Shown here piece after piece: positions 42,798-51,566 of a stretch of 64,000 nucleotides of DNA (positions within the stretch are counted from its first letter, which is position 1; each line of letters opens with the position of its first letter). Source of the DNA: JBFMCT01 sp046565765 (lineage in GTDB: Bacteria; Actinomycetota; Acidimicrobiia; Acidimicrobiales; AC-14); assembly GCA_046565765.1 (NCBI GenBank), contig JBKHXX010000032.1, positions 104,455 through 168,454 on the forward strand, given 5' to 3'. The notes below the pieces were generated by a model. The model did not search any database. It worked only from the letters and a program-made list of their open reading frames with translations, and was not told the DNA's origin. A program made the position numbers and the translations under genes.

Positions 42798-42803
42798 CCG
42801 ACT

Positions 42804-42855
42804 TGTTTTGGGGCGCCGCAACCACGCAGGACGTGGGTGGGACGCCCCGAAACGG
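42804..42855. repeat. Palindromic dispersed element, copy C
   Basis: Arms GTTTTGGGGCG and CGCCCCGAAACGG enclose an inner hairpin CCACG-CAGGA-CGTGG. It starts 7 bases after the cupin stop and precedes the ABC exporter genes, so it sits at a 3' end like the other two copies. Copies A and C also share inner sequence. Confidence 0.75.
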
Positions 42856-42905
42856 AGAAATTCGAGCGGCCGCCGGCACGCCCGCCGGTACGGTCGTCCA
42901 CCGGC

Positions 42906-44633
42906 ATGGGAGTGCTCTGGCGTCTGCGGCCGTACCTTCGGCCCCACGCCCGGCGGATCACCCTCACGGTGGCGGCGTCGGCGGTGGGGATGGTGGCGGC
43001 CGTCGCCGTGCCCCTCCAGATCAAGAAGGTGGTGGACGGCCCCCTGGCCGACGGCGACGCCGGCGCGGTGCTGCCGCTGTGCCTGCTGGTGCTGGTCCTG
43101 GGCCTGACCGACACCCTGCTGGCCATGTCCCGCCGGCTGATGCTGGCCCGGCTGGCGGCCGACTTCGAGCGCCGCCTCCGCGACGACCTCTACCGCCACC
43201 TGCTCCGCCTCCCGGTGGCCTTCCACGACGAGTGGCAGTCGGGCCAGCTCCTGTCACGGGCCATGACCGACGCCCAGACGATCCGCCGGTTCGTCGCCTT
43301 CTGGCTGATCGTCCTCGTGCTCAACGGGATCGCCTTCGCGGCCATCGTCGTCCAGCTTCTTCGCCTGAACGTCGCCCTCGCCGCCCTCACCCTCGCCGCC
43401 CTGCTGCCCATCGCCTGGCTGTGCCTGCACTTCGACCGCCGCTACAAGGTCGTCTCCCGCCGGGTCCAGGACCGTCAGGGCGACCTGGCCACGGTCGTCG
43501 AGGAGGCGGCCGCCGGCGTCCGGGTGATCAAGGCCTTCGGCCGCAGCGGCCTGCTGTCCTCCCGCTACCTGGCCTCGGCCGAGCGGCTGCGGGAGGCGGC
43601 GCTGGAGAGCGTCGAGGTGCGCACCCGGTTCTGGCCGGTCATCGACCAGCTGCCCAACCTGGCGCTGGCCGCGGTGCTGCTGGCGGGGGGCCTGGCCGTG
43701 GGCAACGGCGCCTTGTCGCTGGGCGGGCTGGTGGCGTTCACGTCGCTCGTGCTCATGCTGGTCTGGCCCATCGAGTCGCTGGGGTGGATCCTCGCCACCG
43801 GCCAGGAGGCGGCCACCGCCGCCCGGCGCATCTACGAGGTGCTCGACACCGAGCCGGAGGTGGCCGACCGCCCGGGGGCGGCCGACCTGCCCGCGGCCCG
43901 GGGCGCGGTCTCGTTCCGGGGGGTGGCCTTCTCCTACCCCCACGCCCCCGGCTGGGCCCTCCTGGACGTCGACCTCGACGTCGCCCCGGGCGAGACGGTG
44001 GCGTTGGTGGGGGCGACGGGATCGGGCAAGTCGACCCTGCTGGCCCTGGTGCCCCGCCTCTACGACGTGGCCGCCGGCGCCGTCCTCCTCGACGGCCACG
44101 ACGTGCGCACCCTCGGCTTGGCCAGCCTCCGCCGCCACGTGACCATCGCCTTCGACGAGCCGCTGCTGTTCTCGGCCAGCGTGCGCGAGAACCTCCGCTT
44201 CGGCGACCCCGACGCCACCGACGACGAGCTGGAGGACGCCCTGGCGGTGGCCCAGGCCCGGTTCGTCTTCGACCTGCCCTGGGGCCTCGACACCCGGGTG
44301 GGCGAACAGGGCCTGAGCCTGTCGGGAGGCCAGCGCCAGCGGCTGGCCCTGGCCCGGGCCATCGTGGCCAAGCCGCAGGTCCTGGTGCTCGACGACCCCC
44401 TTTCCGCCCTCGACGTCCACACCGAGGCGGCGGTGGAGCGGGCCCTGGCCACCGCCCTGGCCGGCACCACCACCCTGGTGGCCGTCCACCGACCCTCGAC
44501 GCTGGCCCTGGCCGACCGCGTGGCCCTGCTGGTCGACGGCCGCCTCGACGCCGTCGGCACCCACCCCGAGCTGACCGCCACCAACCCCACCTACCGGTCC
44601 GTGCTCGGCCTCGACCGGGTCTCGGCCCGATGA
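42906..44633 (+). CDS. ABC exporter subunit with degenerate ATP site
   Basis: A 575-residue half-transporter. About six membrane helices span residues 1-310, followed by an ATPase domain. Walker A VGATGSGKSTLLALV is near 365 and the signature LSLSGGQRQRLALARAI is near 480. Walker B VLVLDDPLSALD has Asp in place of the catalytic Glu, and the Q-loop reads IAFDEPLLF without Gln. These changes mark the non-hydrolysing site of heterodimeric exporters. ATG 42906 gives MGVLWRLRPYLRPHARR. Longer starts would run into the palindromic element. Its stop overlaps the second subunit (ATGA). Substrate unknown, possibly a lipid or drug. Confidence 0.92.
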   Translation: MGVLWRLRPYLRPHARRITLTVAASAVGMVAAVAVPLQIKKVVDGPLADGDAGAVLPLCLLVLVLGLTDTLLAMSRRLMLARLAADFERRLRDDLYRHLLRLPVAFHDEWQSGQLLSRAMTDAQTIRRFVAFWLIVLVLNGIAFAAIVVQLLRLNVALAALTLAALLPIAWLCLHFDRRYKVVSRRVQDRQGDLATVVEEAAAGVRVIKAFGRSGLLSSRYLASAERLREAALESVEVRTRFWPVIDQLPNLALAAVLLAGGLAVGNGALSLGGLVAFTSLVLMLVWPIESLGWILATGQEAATAARRIYEVLDTEPEVADRPGAADLPAARGAVSFRGVAFSYPHAPGWALLDVDLDVAPGETVALVGATGSGKSTLLALVPRLYDVAAGAVLLDGHDVRTLGLASLRRHVTIAFDEPLLFSASVRENLRFGDPDATDDELEDALAVAQARFVFDLPWGLDTRVGEQGLSLSGGQRQRLALARAIVAKPQVLVLDDPLSALDVHTEAAVERALATALAGTTTLVAVHRPSTLALADRVALLVDGRLDAVGTHPELTATNPTYRSVLGLDRVSAR

Positions 44634-46450
44634 GCACCGACTGGCGCGGCGTCGCGGCCGAGAGCCTGGAAGACGTCCGGGGCGGCCTGGCCGGGTTCCT
44701 GCGGGCCCGCAGCCGCCGGCTGCTGGGGTCGCTGCTCCGACCCCACCGCCGGGCCCTGGCCGGCCTGGCCGTCGTCATCGTGGTGGAGAACCTGGCCGCC
44801 ATGGCCGGCCCCTACCTGGTCAAGGTGGGCATCGACCGGGGCGTGCCGCGGGTGGCCGGCGGCGACGCGGGGCCGCTGGTCCTCGCCGTGGCCGCCTTCG
44901 CGGCCGCCGCCCTGCTCAACGGGGCCATGACGACGGTGCGGCTGCGGGGCACCGGCCGGGTCGGCCAGTCCGTGCTGATCGACCTGCGCACCCGGGTGTT
45001 CGACCACTTCCAGGACCTGAGCGTGTCGTTCCACGAGCGCTACACGTCGGGCCGGGTCGTCTCCCGGCTGACGTCCGACGTCGAGGCCATCGCCGAGCTG
45101 CTGGACGAGGGGTTGGGCCAACTGGTCTTCGCCACCCTCACGGTGGTGAGCACCGGCGTCGCCCTCCTCGTGCTCGACGTGCCCCTGGCCCTCGTCGCCC
45201 TCGGCTCGTTCCCCTTCCTGTTCGCCCTCACCGGCTGGTTCCGGTGGGCCTCGGCCAAGGCGTACCGGGCGAGCCGGGCGGCCGTGGCCCTCGTCATCGT
45301 GCAGTTCACCGAGTCGCTGGCCGGGATCCGGGCGGTGCAGGCCTTCCGCCGCGAGCCCCGCAGCCAGGAGCTGTTCGAGGACCTCGACGCCGCCTACGCC
45401 GCCACCAACCTCAGATCGGGCCGTCTGGGCGGCATCTTCGGTCCCGGCACCCGGGCCATCGGGGCGGTGACCACCGCCGCCACCCTGTTCGTGGGTGCCC
45501 ACCGGGTGCTGGACGGGGCCATGACGGTCGGCGTGCTGGCCGCCTTCATGCTCTACGTGCGGCGCTTCTTCGAGCCCATGCAAGACCTGAGCCAGTTCTT
45601 CAACTCCTTCCAGTCGGCAGCTGCCGCCCTGGAGAAGCTGTCGGGGGTGCTCGAGGAGGAGCCGGCCGTGCCCGAGCCCTCCGACCCCCGGCCCCTGCCG
45701 GTCGGGGAGGGAGGGGGCGAGGTGCGCTTCGACCACGTCTCCTTCGGCTACCGGCCCGACCGCCTCGTCCTCGACGGCCTCGACCTCACCCTGGCCGCGG
45801 GCCAGACCGTCGCCCTCGTGGGCGAGACGGGCGCCGGCAAGTCCACCATCGCCCGGCTGGTGGCCCGGCTGTACGAGCCGGTGTCGGGCGCGGTGCTGCT
45901 CGACGGGGTGGACCTCCGCCACCTGGCCACCGCCGACCTGCGCCGGGCGGTCGTGCTGGTGACCCAGGAGGGGTTCCTGTTCACCGGGACGATCGCCGAG
46001 AACATCGCCTTCGGCCGCCCGGGGGCCACCCGGTCCGACATCGTGGCCGCCGCCCAGGCGGTGGGCGCCGGCGACTTCATCGCCTCCCTGCCCGACGGCC
46101 TCGACACGCCGGTGGGCACCCGGGGCGGCCGCCTGTCGGCGGGCCAGCGCCAGCTCGTCTCCTTCGCCCGGGCCTTCCTGGCCGACCCCCGCGTCCTCGT
46201 CCTCGACGAGGCCACGTCCTCCCTCGACGCCGCCCACGAGCGCATCGCCCAGCGGGCGCTGCAGACGCTGCTGGCCGGCCGCACCGCGGTGGTCATCGCC
46301 CACCGCCTGGCCACCGTGGCCATCGCCGACCGCATCCTGGTGATCGACGGGGGTCGGGTGGTGGAGGACGGCCCGCCGTCGGCGCTGGCCACGGCCGGCG
46401 GCCGCTACTCCGGCCTGGAGGACGCCTGGCGGGCCGGCTTCTCGCCCTGA
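44630..46450 (+). CDS. ABC exporter subunit with canonical ATP site
   Basis: A 606-residue half-transporter. A 45-residue cytoplasmic N-terminus precedes six helices (about 50-340) and the ATPase domain. Walker A VGETGAGKSTIARLV near 400, Q-loop LVTQEGFLF, signature RLSAGQRQLVSFARAF near 505, Walker B VLVLDEATSSLD with the catalytic Glu, and H-loop VIAHRLATV. Together with the preceding gene it forms a heterodimer in which this subunit supplies the active Walker B. The last 46 bases overlap the convergent cytochrome b gene, so there is no room for a terminator between them. Confidence 0.93.
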   Translation: MSTDWRGVAAESLEDVRGGLAGFLRARSRRLLGSLLRPHRRALAGLAVVIVVENLAAMAGPYLVKVGIDRGVPRVAGGDAGPLVLAVAAFAAAALLNGAMTTVRLRGTGRVGQSVLIDLRTRVFDHFQDLSVSFHERYTSGRVVSRLTSDVEAIAELLDEGLGQLVFATLTVVSTGVALLVLDVPLALVALGSFPFLFALTGWFRWASAKAYRASRAAVALVIVQFTESLAGIRAVQAFRREPRSQELFEDLDAAYAATNLRSGRLGGIFGPGTRAIGAVTTAATLFVGAHRVLDGAMTVGVLAAFMLYVRRFFEPMQDLSQFFNSFQSAAAALEKLSGVLEEEPAVPEPSDPRPLPVGEGGGEVRFDHVSFGYRPDRLVLDGLDLTLAAGQTVALVGETGAGKSTIARLVARLYEPVSGAVLLDGVDLRHLATADLRRAVVLVTQEGFLFTGTIAENIAFGRPGATRSDIVAAAQAVGAGDFIASLPDGLDTPVGTRGGRLSAGQRQLVSFARAFLADPRVLVLDEATSSLDAAHERIAQRALQTLLAGRTAVVIAHRLATVAIADRILVIDGGRVVEDGPPSALATAGGRYSGLEDAWRAGFSP

Positions 46451-47076
46451 GCCATCTCCTCGTACCACCTGGGCCGGTGGCGGCGGGCCCACGCCCTCGT
46501 CACCCAGCCGTAGCGCATGGCCCGGCGGGCGTCGGGGTCCTTCACCGCCATCCGGACGTGGCCGGCGACGACGACCGCGGTCACCACCGCCAGCCAGTCG
46601 TGGGTGAAGGTGGCCCCTGTCCGCCAGTCGACGGGGAAGAAGCGGTACCAGTGCATCACCGCCCCGGTCAGCCACAGCGCCGCGATCGCCCCGACCGTGA
46701 AGGCGGCATTGACCTTCTGGCCGGGGTGGAACTTGCCCAGGCGCACCGCCGGGTCGCGGCCCAGGGAGCGGGCCCACCGGCGGTCGTCGGCGTCGAAGCG
46801 GGCGAGGCGGCCGGCGTCGGCCGCCAACCCGTGCCGCCAGGGCCCGTAGCGGGCCACGAAAAGGGGCAGCGGCAGCACGAGCCCGGCGACCACGTGGGTC
46901 CACCGCACGACGTGGCGGTTGCCGACCAACGTGGCCAGCGGGCCCAGGTACAGGACCGCCCCGGTGGCCATCAGCAGCCCGAACAGCGCCGCGTTCACCC
47001 GGTGCAGCACCCGCTCGGCCCGGTCGAACCGCTCCAGCCGGACCCGCTCGGGCACCTCAACCGGGACGGTCGACAC
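46405..47076 (-). CDS. Membrane cytochrome b subunit
   Basis: A 223-residue protein with four hydrophobic helices like cytochrome b561/formate dehydrogenase gamma. Candidate haem ligands are ERVLHRVNAALFGLLMATG near residue 25, VRWTHVVAGLVLPL near 60, VMHWYRFFP near 140, and FTHDWLAVVTAVVVAGHVRMA near 160. The gene overlaps the start of the molybdopterin enzyme gene by 20 bases on the same strand, so it is the likely electron carrier between that enzyme and the quinone pool. The tail is basic and cytoplasmic. Confidence 0.85.
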   Translation of the reverse strand: MSTVPVEVPERVRLERFDRAERVLHRVNAALFGLLMATGAVLYLGPLATLVGNRHVVRWTHVVAGLVLPLPLFVARYGPWRHGLAADAGRLARFDADDRRWARSLGRDPAVRLGKFHPGQKVNAAFTVGAIAALWLTGAVMHWYRFFPVDWRTGATFTHDWLAVVTAVVVAGHVRMAVKDPDARRAMRYGWVTRAWARRHRPRWYEEMAQGEKPARQASSRPE

Positions 47077-47767
47077 GGTCCTTCGCCCCCGGCAGCCAGC
47101 CGTCGATGTCGTAGCCCCGCGCGGCCCAGTAGCCCGGGCCGGGGTCGGCGTCGGTCACCTCGATGCGATCGAGCCACTTGATCGACTTGTAGCCGAACAT
47201 GGGGGCGCAGTAGAGCCGCACCGGCCCGCCGTGGTCGTGGATGACGGGGCCGCCCTCCATCTCGTAGGCCACGATCACGTCGTCCCTGCGGGCCTGGGCC
47301 AGGCTCAACGTCTCGGTGTAGAGGCCGTCGAACGACCGGAAGAGCACGCCCCGGGCCGACTCGGCCACGCCCGCCCGCTCCAGCACCTCGGCCAGCCGCA
47401 CGCCCTTCCACCTCACGTCGTGCACCCGCCAGCCGGTCACGCACACGAAGTCCTCGGTGAGCCGGGTGGCGGGGAGGGCCCGCAGGTCGGCCAGCGTGAG
47501 GGTGACGGGCGTGGCCACCGACCCGCCCACGCTCAACCGGTAGTCGGCCTCGCTCTTCGGGGGCACCGGGCCCGTCACCGAGTAGAACCGGAACCGGCCC
47601 ACGGGGAACAGCGAGAGCAGGCCCGTCCCGTCACGCAGCGACAGCGGCGCCACCACCCGCTCCATCAGGCTGGCCGCCCGGGAGCCGAACAGCACTCCCC
47701 CGACGCCGGCGGCGAGCATCCCGAGCACCACCCGGCGCCCGACGGGCGTCCCCTCGTTCGATCCCAC
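47057..47767 (-). CDS. Exported molybdopterin-dependent oxidoreductase (sulfite oxidase/MsrP fold)
   Basis: A 236-residue protein. The N-terminus VGRRVVLGMLAAGVGGVLFG is a Tat-like twin-Arg signal. The Moco domain has YRLSVGGSVATPVTLTLADL near residue 80, the molybdenum-ligand Cys in DFVCVTGWRVHDVRWKGV near 110, and IHDHGGPVRLYCAPMFGYKS near 180. It belongs to the YedY-related family, whose substrates include sulfite or protein methionine sulfoxide. The adjacent cytochrome b is the probable redox partner. It is a consumer of the molybdenum handled by the 17-23 kb operon. Confidence 0.88.
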   Translation of the reverse strand: MGSNEGTPVGRRVVLGMLAAGVGGVLFGSRAASLMERVVAPLSLRDGTGLLSLFPVGRFRFYSVTGPVPPKSEADYRLSVGGSVATPVTLTLADLRALPATRLTEDFVCVTGWRVHDVRWKGVRLAEVLERAGVAESARGVLFRSFDGLYTETLSLAQARRDDVIVAYEMEGGPVIHDHGGPVRLYCAPMFGYKSIKWLDRIEVTDADPGPGYWAARGYDIDGWLPGAKDRVDRPG

Positions 47768-47808
47768 GTGGAGAGTACGGAGCCGGGGCCCGACCGTTAC
47801 GGGCGGGC

Positions 47809-48492
47809 CTACTCGCAGGCCAGGCCGTTGCCGTCGGGGTCGAGATCGGCCCGGTACAGGCCGTCGCCGGCCCGCAGCGGCGCCGCCCCTGCCATCCGCA
47901 CGACCCCGCAGACCTGGGCGATCACCTCGGCGGGCAGGACGTCGGCTCGCGGCGCCTCGGGGGCCGGGGCCGGCTCGGGCCCCGGCTGGGATGCGGCCGG
48001 CGCCCCTGCCGGTGCAGCGGTGGTGTCGCCGGTAGCGGGGCCGCCGCTGCCCGGGCCCGGCGCGGGAGGGGTCTCGCCGGCTGGTCCGGCCGGTTCGCTC
48101 CCGCTCGCCGGCGCAGCCGGGTCGCCCCCGGGCACGCCACCGGGGCCGGGCCCGGCCGTTGTGGAGCCGGGGCCTGTCCCCGCAGGCCCCCCCGCCCCTG
48201 CCTCAGCCCTCGGGGTGCCGCCCGCGGCACCGGCCGTGGCTGCGCCCGTCGCGCCCTCGACCGGCTGGCACACGTTCAAGCCGGCGATGGCGCGGCACGT
48301 CGTGGTGACCGAGCCTCCGGCCCGAGCGCTCCCCGTCGCCGCCGTGCGGCGCCCGTCCCCGCCCTCGTCACCACCCCCCAGCACCACCAGCAGACCGGCC
48401 ACGACGGCCACGGCGACGCCGGCGACCACGGCACGCCGGGCTCGCGGACCGGAGACGAGCGGCGGTTCCTGTGGGTCGGCGTCGTCGGCCAC
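47809..48492 (-). CDS. Membrane-anchored protein with excalibur calcium-binding C-terminus
   Basis: A 227-residue protein. A short cytoplasmic start (MADDADPQEPPLVSGPRARR) leads to one membrane helix (AVVAGVAVAVVAGLLVVLGG). Next is a long Gly/Pro/Ala-rich external linker, and finally an excalibur-type motif (YRADLDPDGNGLACE) with the D-x-D-x-D-G calcium loop. GTG 48492 is chosen because a longer frame would overlap the divergent gene at 48544. Such domains occur in actinobacterial extracellular proteins. The linker is low complexity and carries two Cys near CRAIAGLNVC. Confidence 0.75.
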   Translation of the reverse strand: MADDADPQEPPLVSGPRARRAVVAGVAVAVVAGLLVVLGGGDEGGDGRRTAATGSARAGGSVTTTCRAIAGLNVCQPVEGATGAATAGAAGGTPRAEAGAGGPAGTGPGSTTAGPGPGGVPGGDPAAPASGSEPAGPAGETPPAPGPGSGGPATGDTTAAPAGAPAASQPGPEPAPAPEAPRADVLPAEVIAQVCGVVRMAGAAPLRAGDGLYRADLDPDGNGLACE

Positions 48493-48543
48493 GGGGAGCA
48501 GAGCGTACCGGCCGGCAGGGCCGGCCACCGTACGCTGCCGGCC

Positions 48544-48885
48544 ATGGACATCGAGCAGTTCTACGACGCCGACTCCCGCCGCCGGACCTCCGAAGAGCTG
48601 CAGTTCGGCCAGGACTGGCACGACGCTCACGGTCGCCGCTACGAGCTCAACTGGGTGGAGGACACCGGCGAGCTCTACGTCATGCAGGGCGAGTTGCCCC
48701 CCGTCTGGTACGACCCCTTCGGCGACTTCGTGGTCATGCCCGCCGACCCCGAGGACCTGGGTGTGCGCGTGCTCAAGCACGTCCACGGCCGGGAGAACGT
48801 CATCCGCCTGCTCGAGGGCTGGGAGGAGGCGATGGAGGGCGCGGACGGGATCGCCTGGCTGATCGCCCGGCTGCGCCGGCACTGA
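48544..48885 (+). CDS. Conserved small actinobacterial protein (113 residues)
   Basis: I recognise no named domain. The protein is soluble, Trp/Tyr-rich and acidic: MDIEQFYDADSRRRTSEEL, GQDWHDAHGRRYELNWVED, TGELYVMQGELPPVWYDPFG, then a C-terminal helix RENVIRLLEGWEEAMEGAD. The composition and codon use look genuine, and it has 51 bases of divergent promoter space. Function unknown. Confidence 0.7.
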   Translation: MDIEQFYDADSRRRTSEELQFGQDWHDAHGRRYELNWVEDTGELYVMQGELPPVWYDPFGDFVVMPADPEDLGVRVLKHVHGRENVIRLLEGWEEAMEGADGIAWLIARLRRH

Positions 48886-48920
48886 CGGCGGCGCGCATCC
48901 TGCGATCCGCCCCTGGGTAG

Positions 48921-49748
48921 ATGCGACTCGTGGTGCGGACCGTCCTCGTCACCGGGGCCAACACCGGCGTCGGGCTGGAGACCGTCCTGCACCTGGCCGG
49001 GCTGGGCTTCCGGGTGGTCGGGACGGCCCGCTCCGAGGAGAAGGCGGCATCGATCGTCGCCGCCGCCGCCGACGCCGGGGTTCCGGTGGAGGCGGAGGTC
49101 CTCGAGCTGACCGACGACGACGCCTGCGAGCGCCTGGTCCGCGCCCTCGACCCGTGGGGGATCGTCAACAACGCCGGGTACATGAACCCCGGCCAGGTCG
49201 TCGACGTCCGCCCCGACGAGGCCCTGCGCCAGCTGCACGCCATGGTCGTCGCCCCCATGCACTTGGCCGCCCTGGCCGTTCCCGGCATGCGGCGGCGGGG
49301 CGAGGGTCGCATCGTCAACGTCGCCTCCGCCCTGTCTCACTCCACCGCCGCCATGATCGGGTGGTACCAGGCGGCCAAGCACGCCCTCGCGGGCGTGACC
49401 GACGCCCTGCGGCGGGAGGTGGCGGGCGACGGCATCGAGGTGGTGCTCATCGAGCCGGGCGGGATCAAGACCTCCCTGTGGCCCAAGGCCAGGGCCGACC
49501 TCGTCCGCCGGCGCGAGCACACCGCCGACCCCACCGCCTACGACCGGTCGATCGCGGTGCTCGACAAGACCCTTCCGTTCATGGCCGACCCCCGCACCAC
49601 GGCCGAGGTCATCGGCGACGCCCTCACCGCCGGCCAGCCGAAGGCCGTCTACCGGGTGGGGGTCGACGCTCCCGTCCTGCTGTTCCTCGACACCGTCCTG
49701 CCCGACCGGCTCAGGGACCGCCTGGCCCGCACCGCCCTGGGGAACTGA
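48921..49748 (+). CDS. Short-chain dehydrogenase/reductase
   Basis: A 275-residue classical SDR. The cofactor motif is TGANTGVG near residue 11 and the NNAGY motif is near 91. The catalytic Ser is in VNVASALSHS near 138, and the Tyr-x3-Lys pair is in WYQAAKHAL near 151-155. PGGIKTSLW near 185 is the typical post-catalytic turn. Arg residues near AARSEE suggest NADP preference. It runs in tight series with the SRPBCC and FAD oxidoreductase genes (7-base and -4-base junctions), which hints at a lipid, isoprenoid or polyketide modification pathway. Confidence 0.9.
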   Translation: MRLVVRTVLVTGANTGVGLETVLHLAGLGFRVVGTARSEEKAASIVAAAADAGVPVEAEVLELTDDDACERLVRALDPWGIVNNAGYMNPGQVVDVRPDEALRQLHAMVVAPMHLAALAVPGMRRRGEGRIVNVASALSHSTAAMIGWYQAAKHALAGVTDALRREVAGDGIEVVLIEPGGIKTSLWPKARADLVRRREHTADPTAYDRSIAVLDKTLPFMADPRTTAEVIGDALTAGQPKAVYRVGVDAPVLLFLDTVLPDRLRDRLARTALGN

Positions 49749-49755
49749 GCGCCAC

Positions 49756-50220
49756 ATGGCGACCAACCGCGCCGTCATCCCCGTCCCGGTGGAGACCGTC
49801 TTCGCCGTGCTGTCCGACGCCCGCACCTACGACGAGTTCGTCGTGGGCACCAAGCGCATCCGCCGCTTCGAGCCGACCTGGCCCGACAAGGGCAGCGAGT
49901 TCCATCACACCCTGGGCGTCGGGCCGTTCATCCTCCGCGACCTCACCCGGGTGGAGGAGGTCGACGAGCCTCTCCGCCTGGTGCTGCGGGCCCAGATGCG
50001 CCCGCTGGCCGTCAACCGCGTCGCCTTCACGCTCCGCTCCGTGGACGGGGGGACGGAGGTCGCGGTGGAGGAGTACGCCATCGAAGGACCGGCGGCGGTC
50101 CTCTGGAACCCCGCCTTCGAGGCCCTCATGTGGGCCCGCAACCAGGAGATGCTGCGGCGCCTGACGCGAGTGGCGGAGCGGCGGCTCGCCCAGCAGGCCA
50201 AGGCCACCGCCGCCCCGTGA
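49756..50220 (+). CDS. SRPBCC (START/polyketide cyclase-like) protein
   Basis: A 154-residue helix-grip protein. It begins TNRAVIPVPVETVFAVLSDA, then YDEFVVGTKRIRRFEPTWPD, FHHTLGVGPFILRDLTRVEE and a C-terminal helix RNQEMLRRLTRVAERRL. These proteins bind hydrophobic ligands or remodel cyclic intermediates. It lies between the SDR and the FAD oxidoreductase and overlaps the latter by 4 bases, so it likely handles the same substrate. Confidence 0.82.
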   Translation: MATNRAVIPVPVETVFAVLSDARTYDEFVVGTKRIRRFEPTWPDKGSEFHHTLGVGPFILRDLTRVEEVDEPLRLVLRAQMRPLAVNRVAFTLRSVDGGTEVAVEEYAIEGPAAVLWNPAFEALMWARNQEMLRRLTRVAERRLAQQAKATAAP

Positions 50221-51566
50221 CCGACGCCGGCGTCGTGGTCGTCGGAGGGGGCCTGGCCGGCCTGGCCTGCGCCTTCGAGCTGGCCGAGCGGGACGCGCAC
50301 GTGCTCCTGTTCGAGGCGGGCGCCGTCGTCGGGGGCCGCACCGCGTCGTGGCTGGAGGACGGCATGCCCGTCGAGTCCGGCCTCCACCGGTTCCTGGGCT
50401 TCTTCTCGGCCCTGCCCGACCTGCTCCAGCGGGCGGGCGTGGACCTCGACGAGATGGTCTGCTGGGAGGACGAGTTCGAGGTGCGGGTGCCCGACGGCGG
50501 CGCCCGCGGCATCCTCGGCATGTCGCCCGTGCACAAGACGCTGCGCACCATCGGCAACCTGGTCGCCAACAACGCCCTGCTCAGCCCCCTCGACAAGCTG
50601 TCGCTCAGCTGGTTCATGGCGGCGGGCATGAAGGACTACCTGCGCCGCCCCGACGACCTCGACGGCCACTCCGTCGCCGAGTACGCCAAGAGCCACGGCG
50701 TGACCGACCGGGCCCTGCACAACATCCTCATCCCCCTGACCGCCGGCCTGTTCTTCCTGCCTCCGGAGCGGTTCTCGGCCGGCATCTTCTTCGGGCTCCT
50801 GGCGCCCGGTGTCCCCCGCCTCCACCAGATGCGGCTCGGCGCCTACATGGGCGGGATGACCGAGGTGCAGTGCCAGCCCATCGCCCAGGCGGCGGTGGCC
50901 AAGGGGGCCGACGTGCGCACCAGCGCCGAGGTCGACGGGCTCGTCGTGCGGGACGGGACAGTGGCGGGCGTGAGCGTGGACGGTGTCGCCGTCGAGGCCG
51001 GTCACGTGGTCCTGGCCACCAACATCAAGGCCGCTCAGGACCTGCTCCGCCCCCACTTCGCCGACTACCCGTGGTTTCAGCCGTTCCTCGCCATGCCCAC
51101 CACGCCCTCGGTGACGGTCCAGCTCGACCTCGACGGTCCGTGCATGGACGTCGACCGCACGGTCTTCGGTCCGGGCACCGCCCTCGCCTGCTTCGCCGAG
51201 CAGTCCCGCACCACCTTCCGCCAGTCCCCCGGCCGGCTCTCGGTCATCCTCACCCCGCCCGAGCCGTACCTCGACATGCCCCCCGACGACGTCCTCGACG
51301 TGGTCGTGCGGGACGGGGCCCGCCTCGGCCTCGACCTCGAGGGCCACGTGACCCGGTTCCGGGTGATCTCCCATCCCCACGACTTCCACTCGCTGGAGCC
51401 CGGGCACCTGGCCGACCGGCCGGAACAGGACACGCCCGTGCCCGGCCTTAGCCTGGCCGGGGACTACACCAAGCAGAAGTACATGGCGAGCATGGAGGGG
51501 GCGGTCGTGTCCGGCCAGCGAGCCGCCGACGCAGCCCTGGCCGAGCTGGGCCGCACGCGGTCATGA
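50217..51566 (+). CDS. FAD-dependent oxidoreductase, phytoene desaturase-like
   Basis: A 449-residue flavoprotein. The N-terminal dinucleotide motif is VVVVGGGLAGLACAFELAERD (residues about 5-25), followed by EAGAVVGGRTASW. The C-terminal FAD motif is PGLSLAGDYTKQKYMASMEGAVVSG, of the amine oxidase/carotenoid desaturase type. Middle segments (LHRFLGFFSALPDLLQRAG, LIPLTAGLFFLPPERFS) resemble zeta-carotene and phytoene desaturases. Other carotenoid genes are not in the window, so a different lipid substrate is possible. GTG start overlaps the SRPBCC stop (GTGA). Confidence 0.88.
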   Translation: MTDAGVVVVGGGLAGLACAFELAERDAHVLLFEAGAVVGGRTASWLEDGMPVESGLHRFLGFFSALPDLLQRAGVDLDEMVCWEDEFEVRVPDGGARGILGMSPVHKTLRTIGNLVANNALLSPLDKLSLSWFMAAGMKDYLRRPDDLDGHSVAEYAKSHGVTDRALHNILIPLTAGLFFLPPERFSAGIFFGLLAPGVPRLHQMRLGAYMGGMTEVQCQPIAQAAVAKGADVRTSAEVDGLVVRDGTVAGVSVDGVAVEAGHVVLATNIKAAQDLLRPHFADYPWFQPFLAMPTTPSVTVQLDLDGPCMDVDRTVFGPGTALACFAEQSRTTFRQSPGRLSVILTPPEPYLDMPPDDVLDVVVRDGARLGLDLEGHVTRFRVISHPHDFHSLEPGHLADRPEQDTPVPGLSLAGDYTKQKYMASMEGAVVSGQRAADAALAELGRTRS

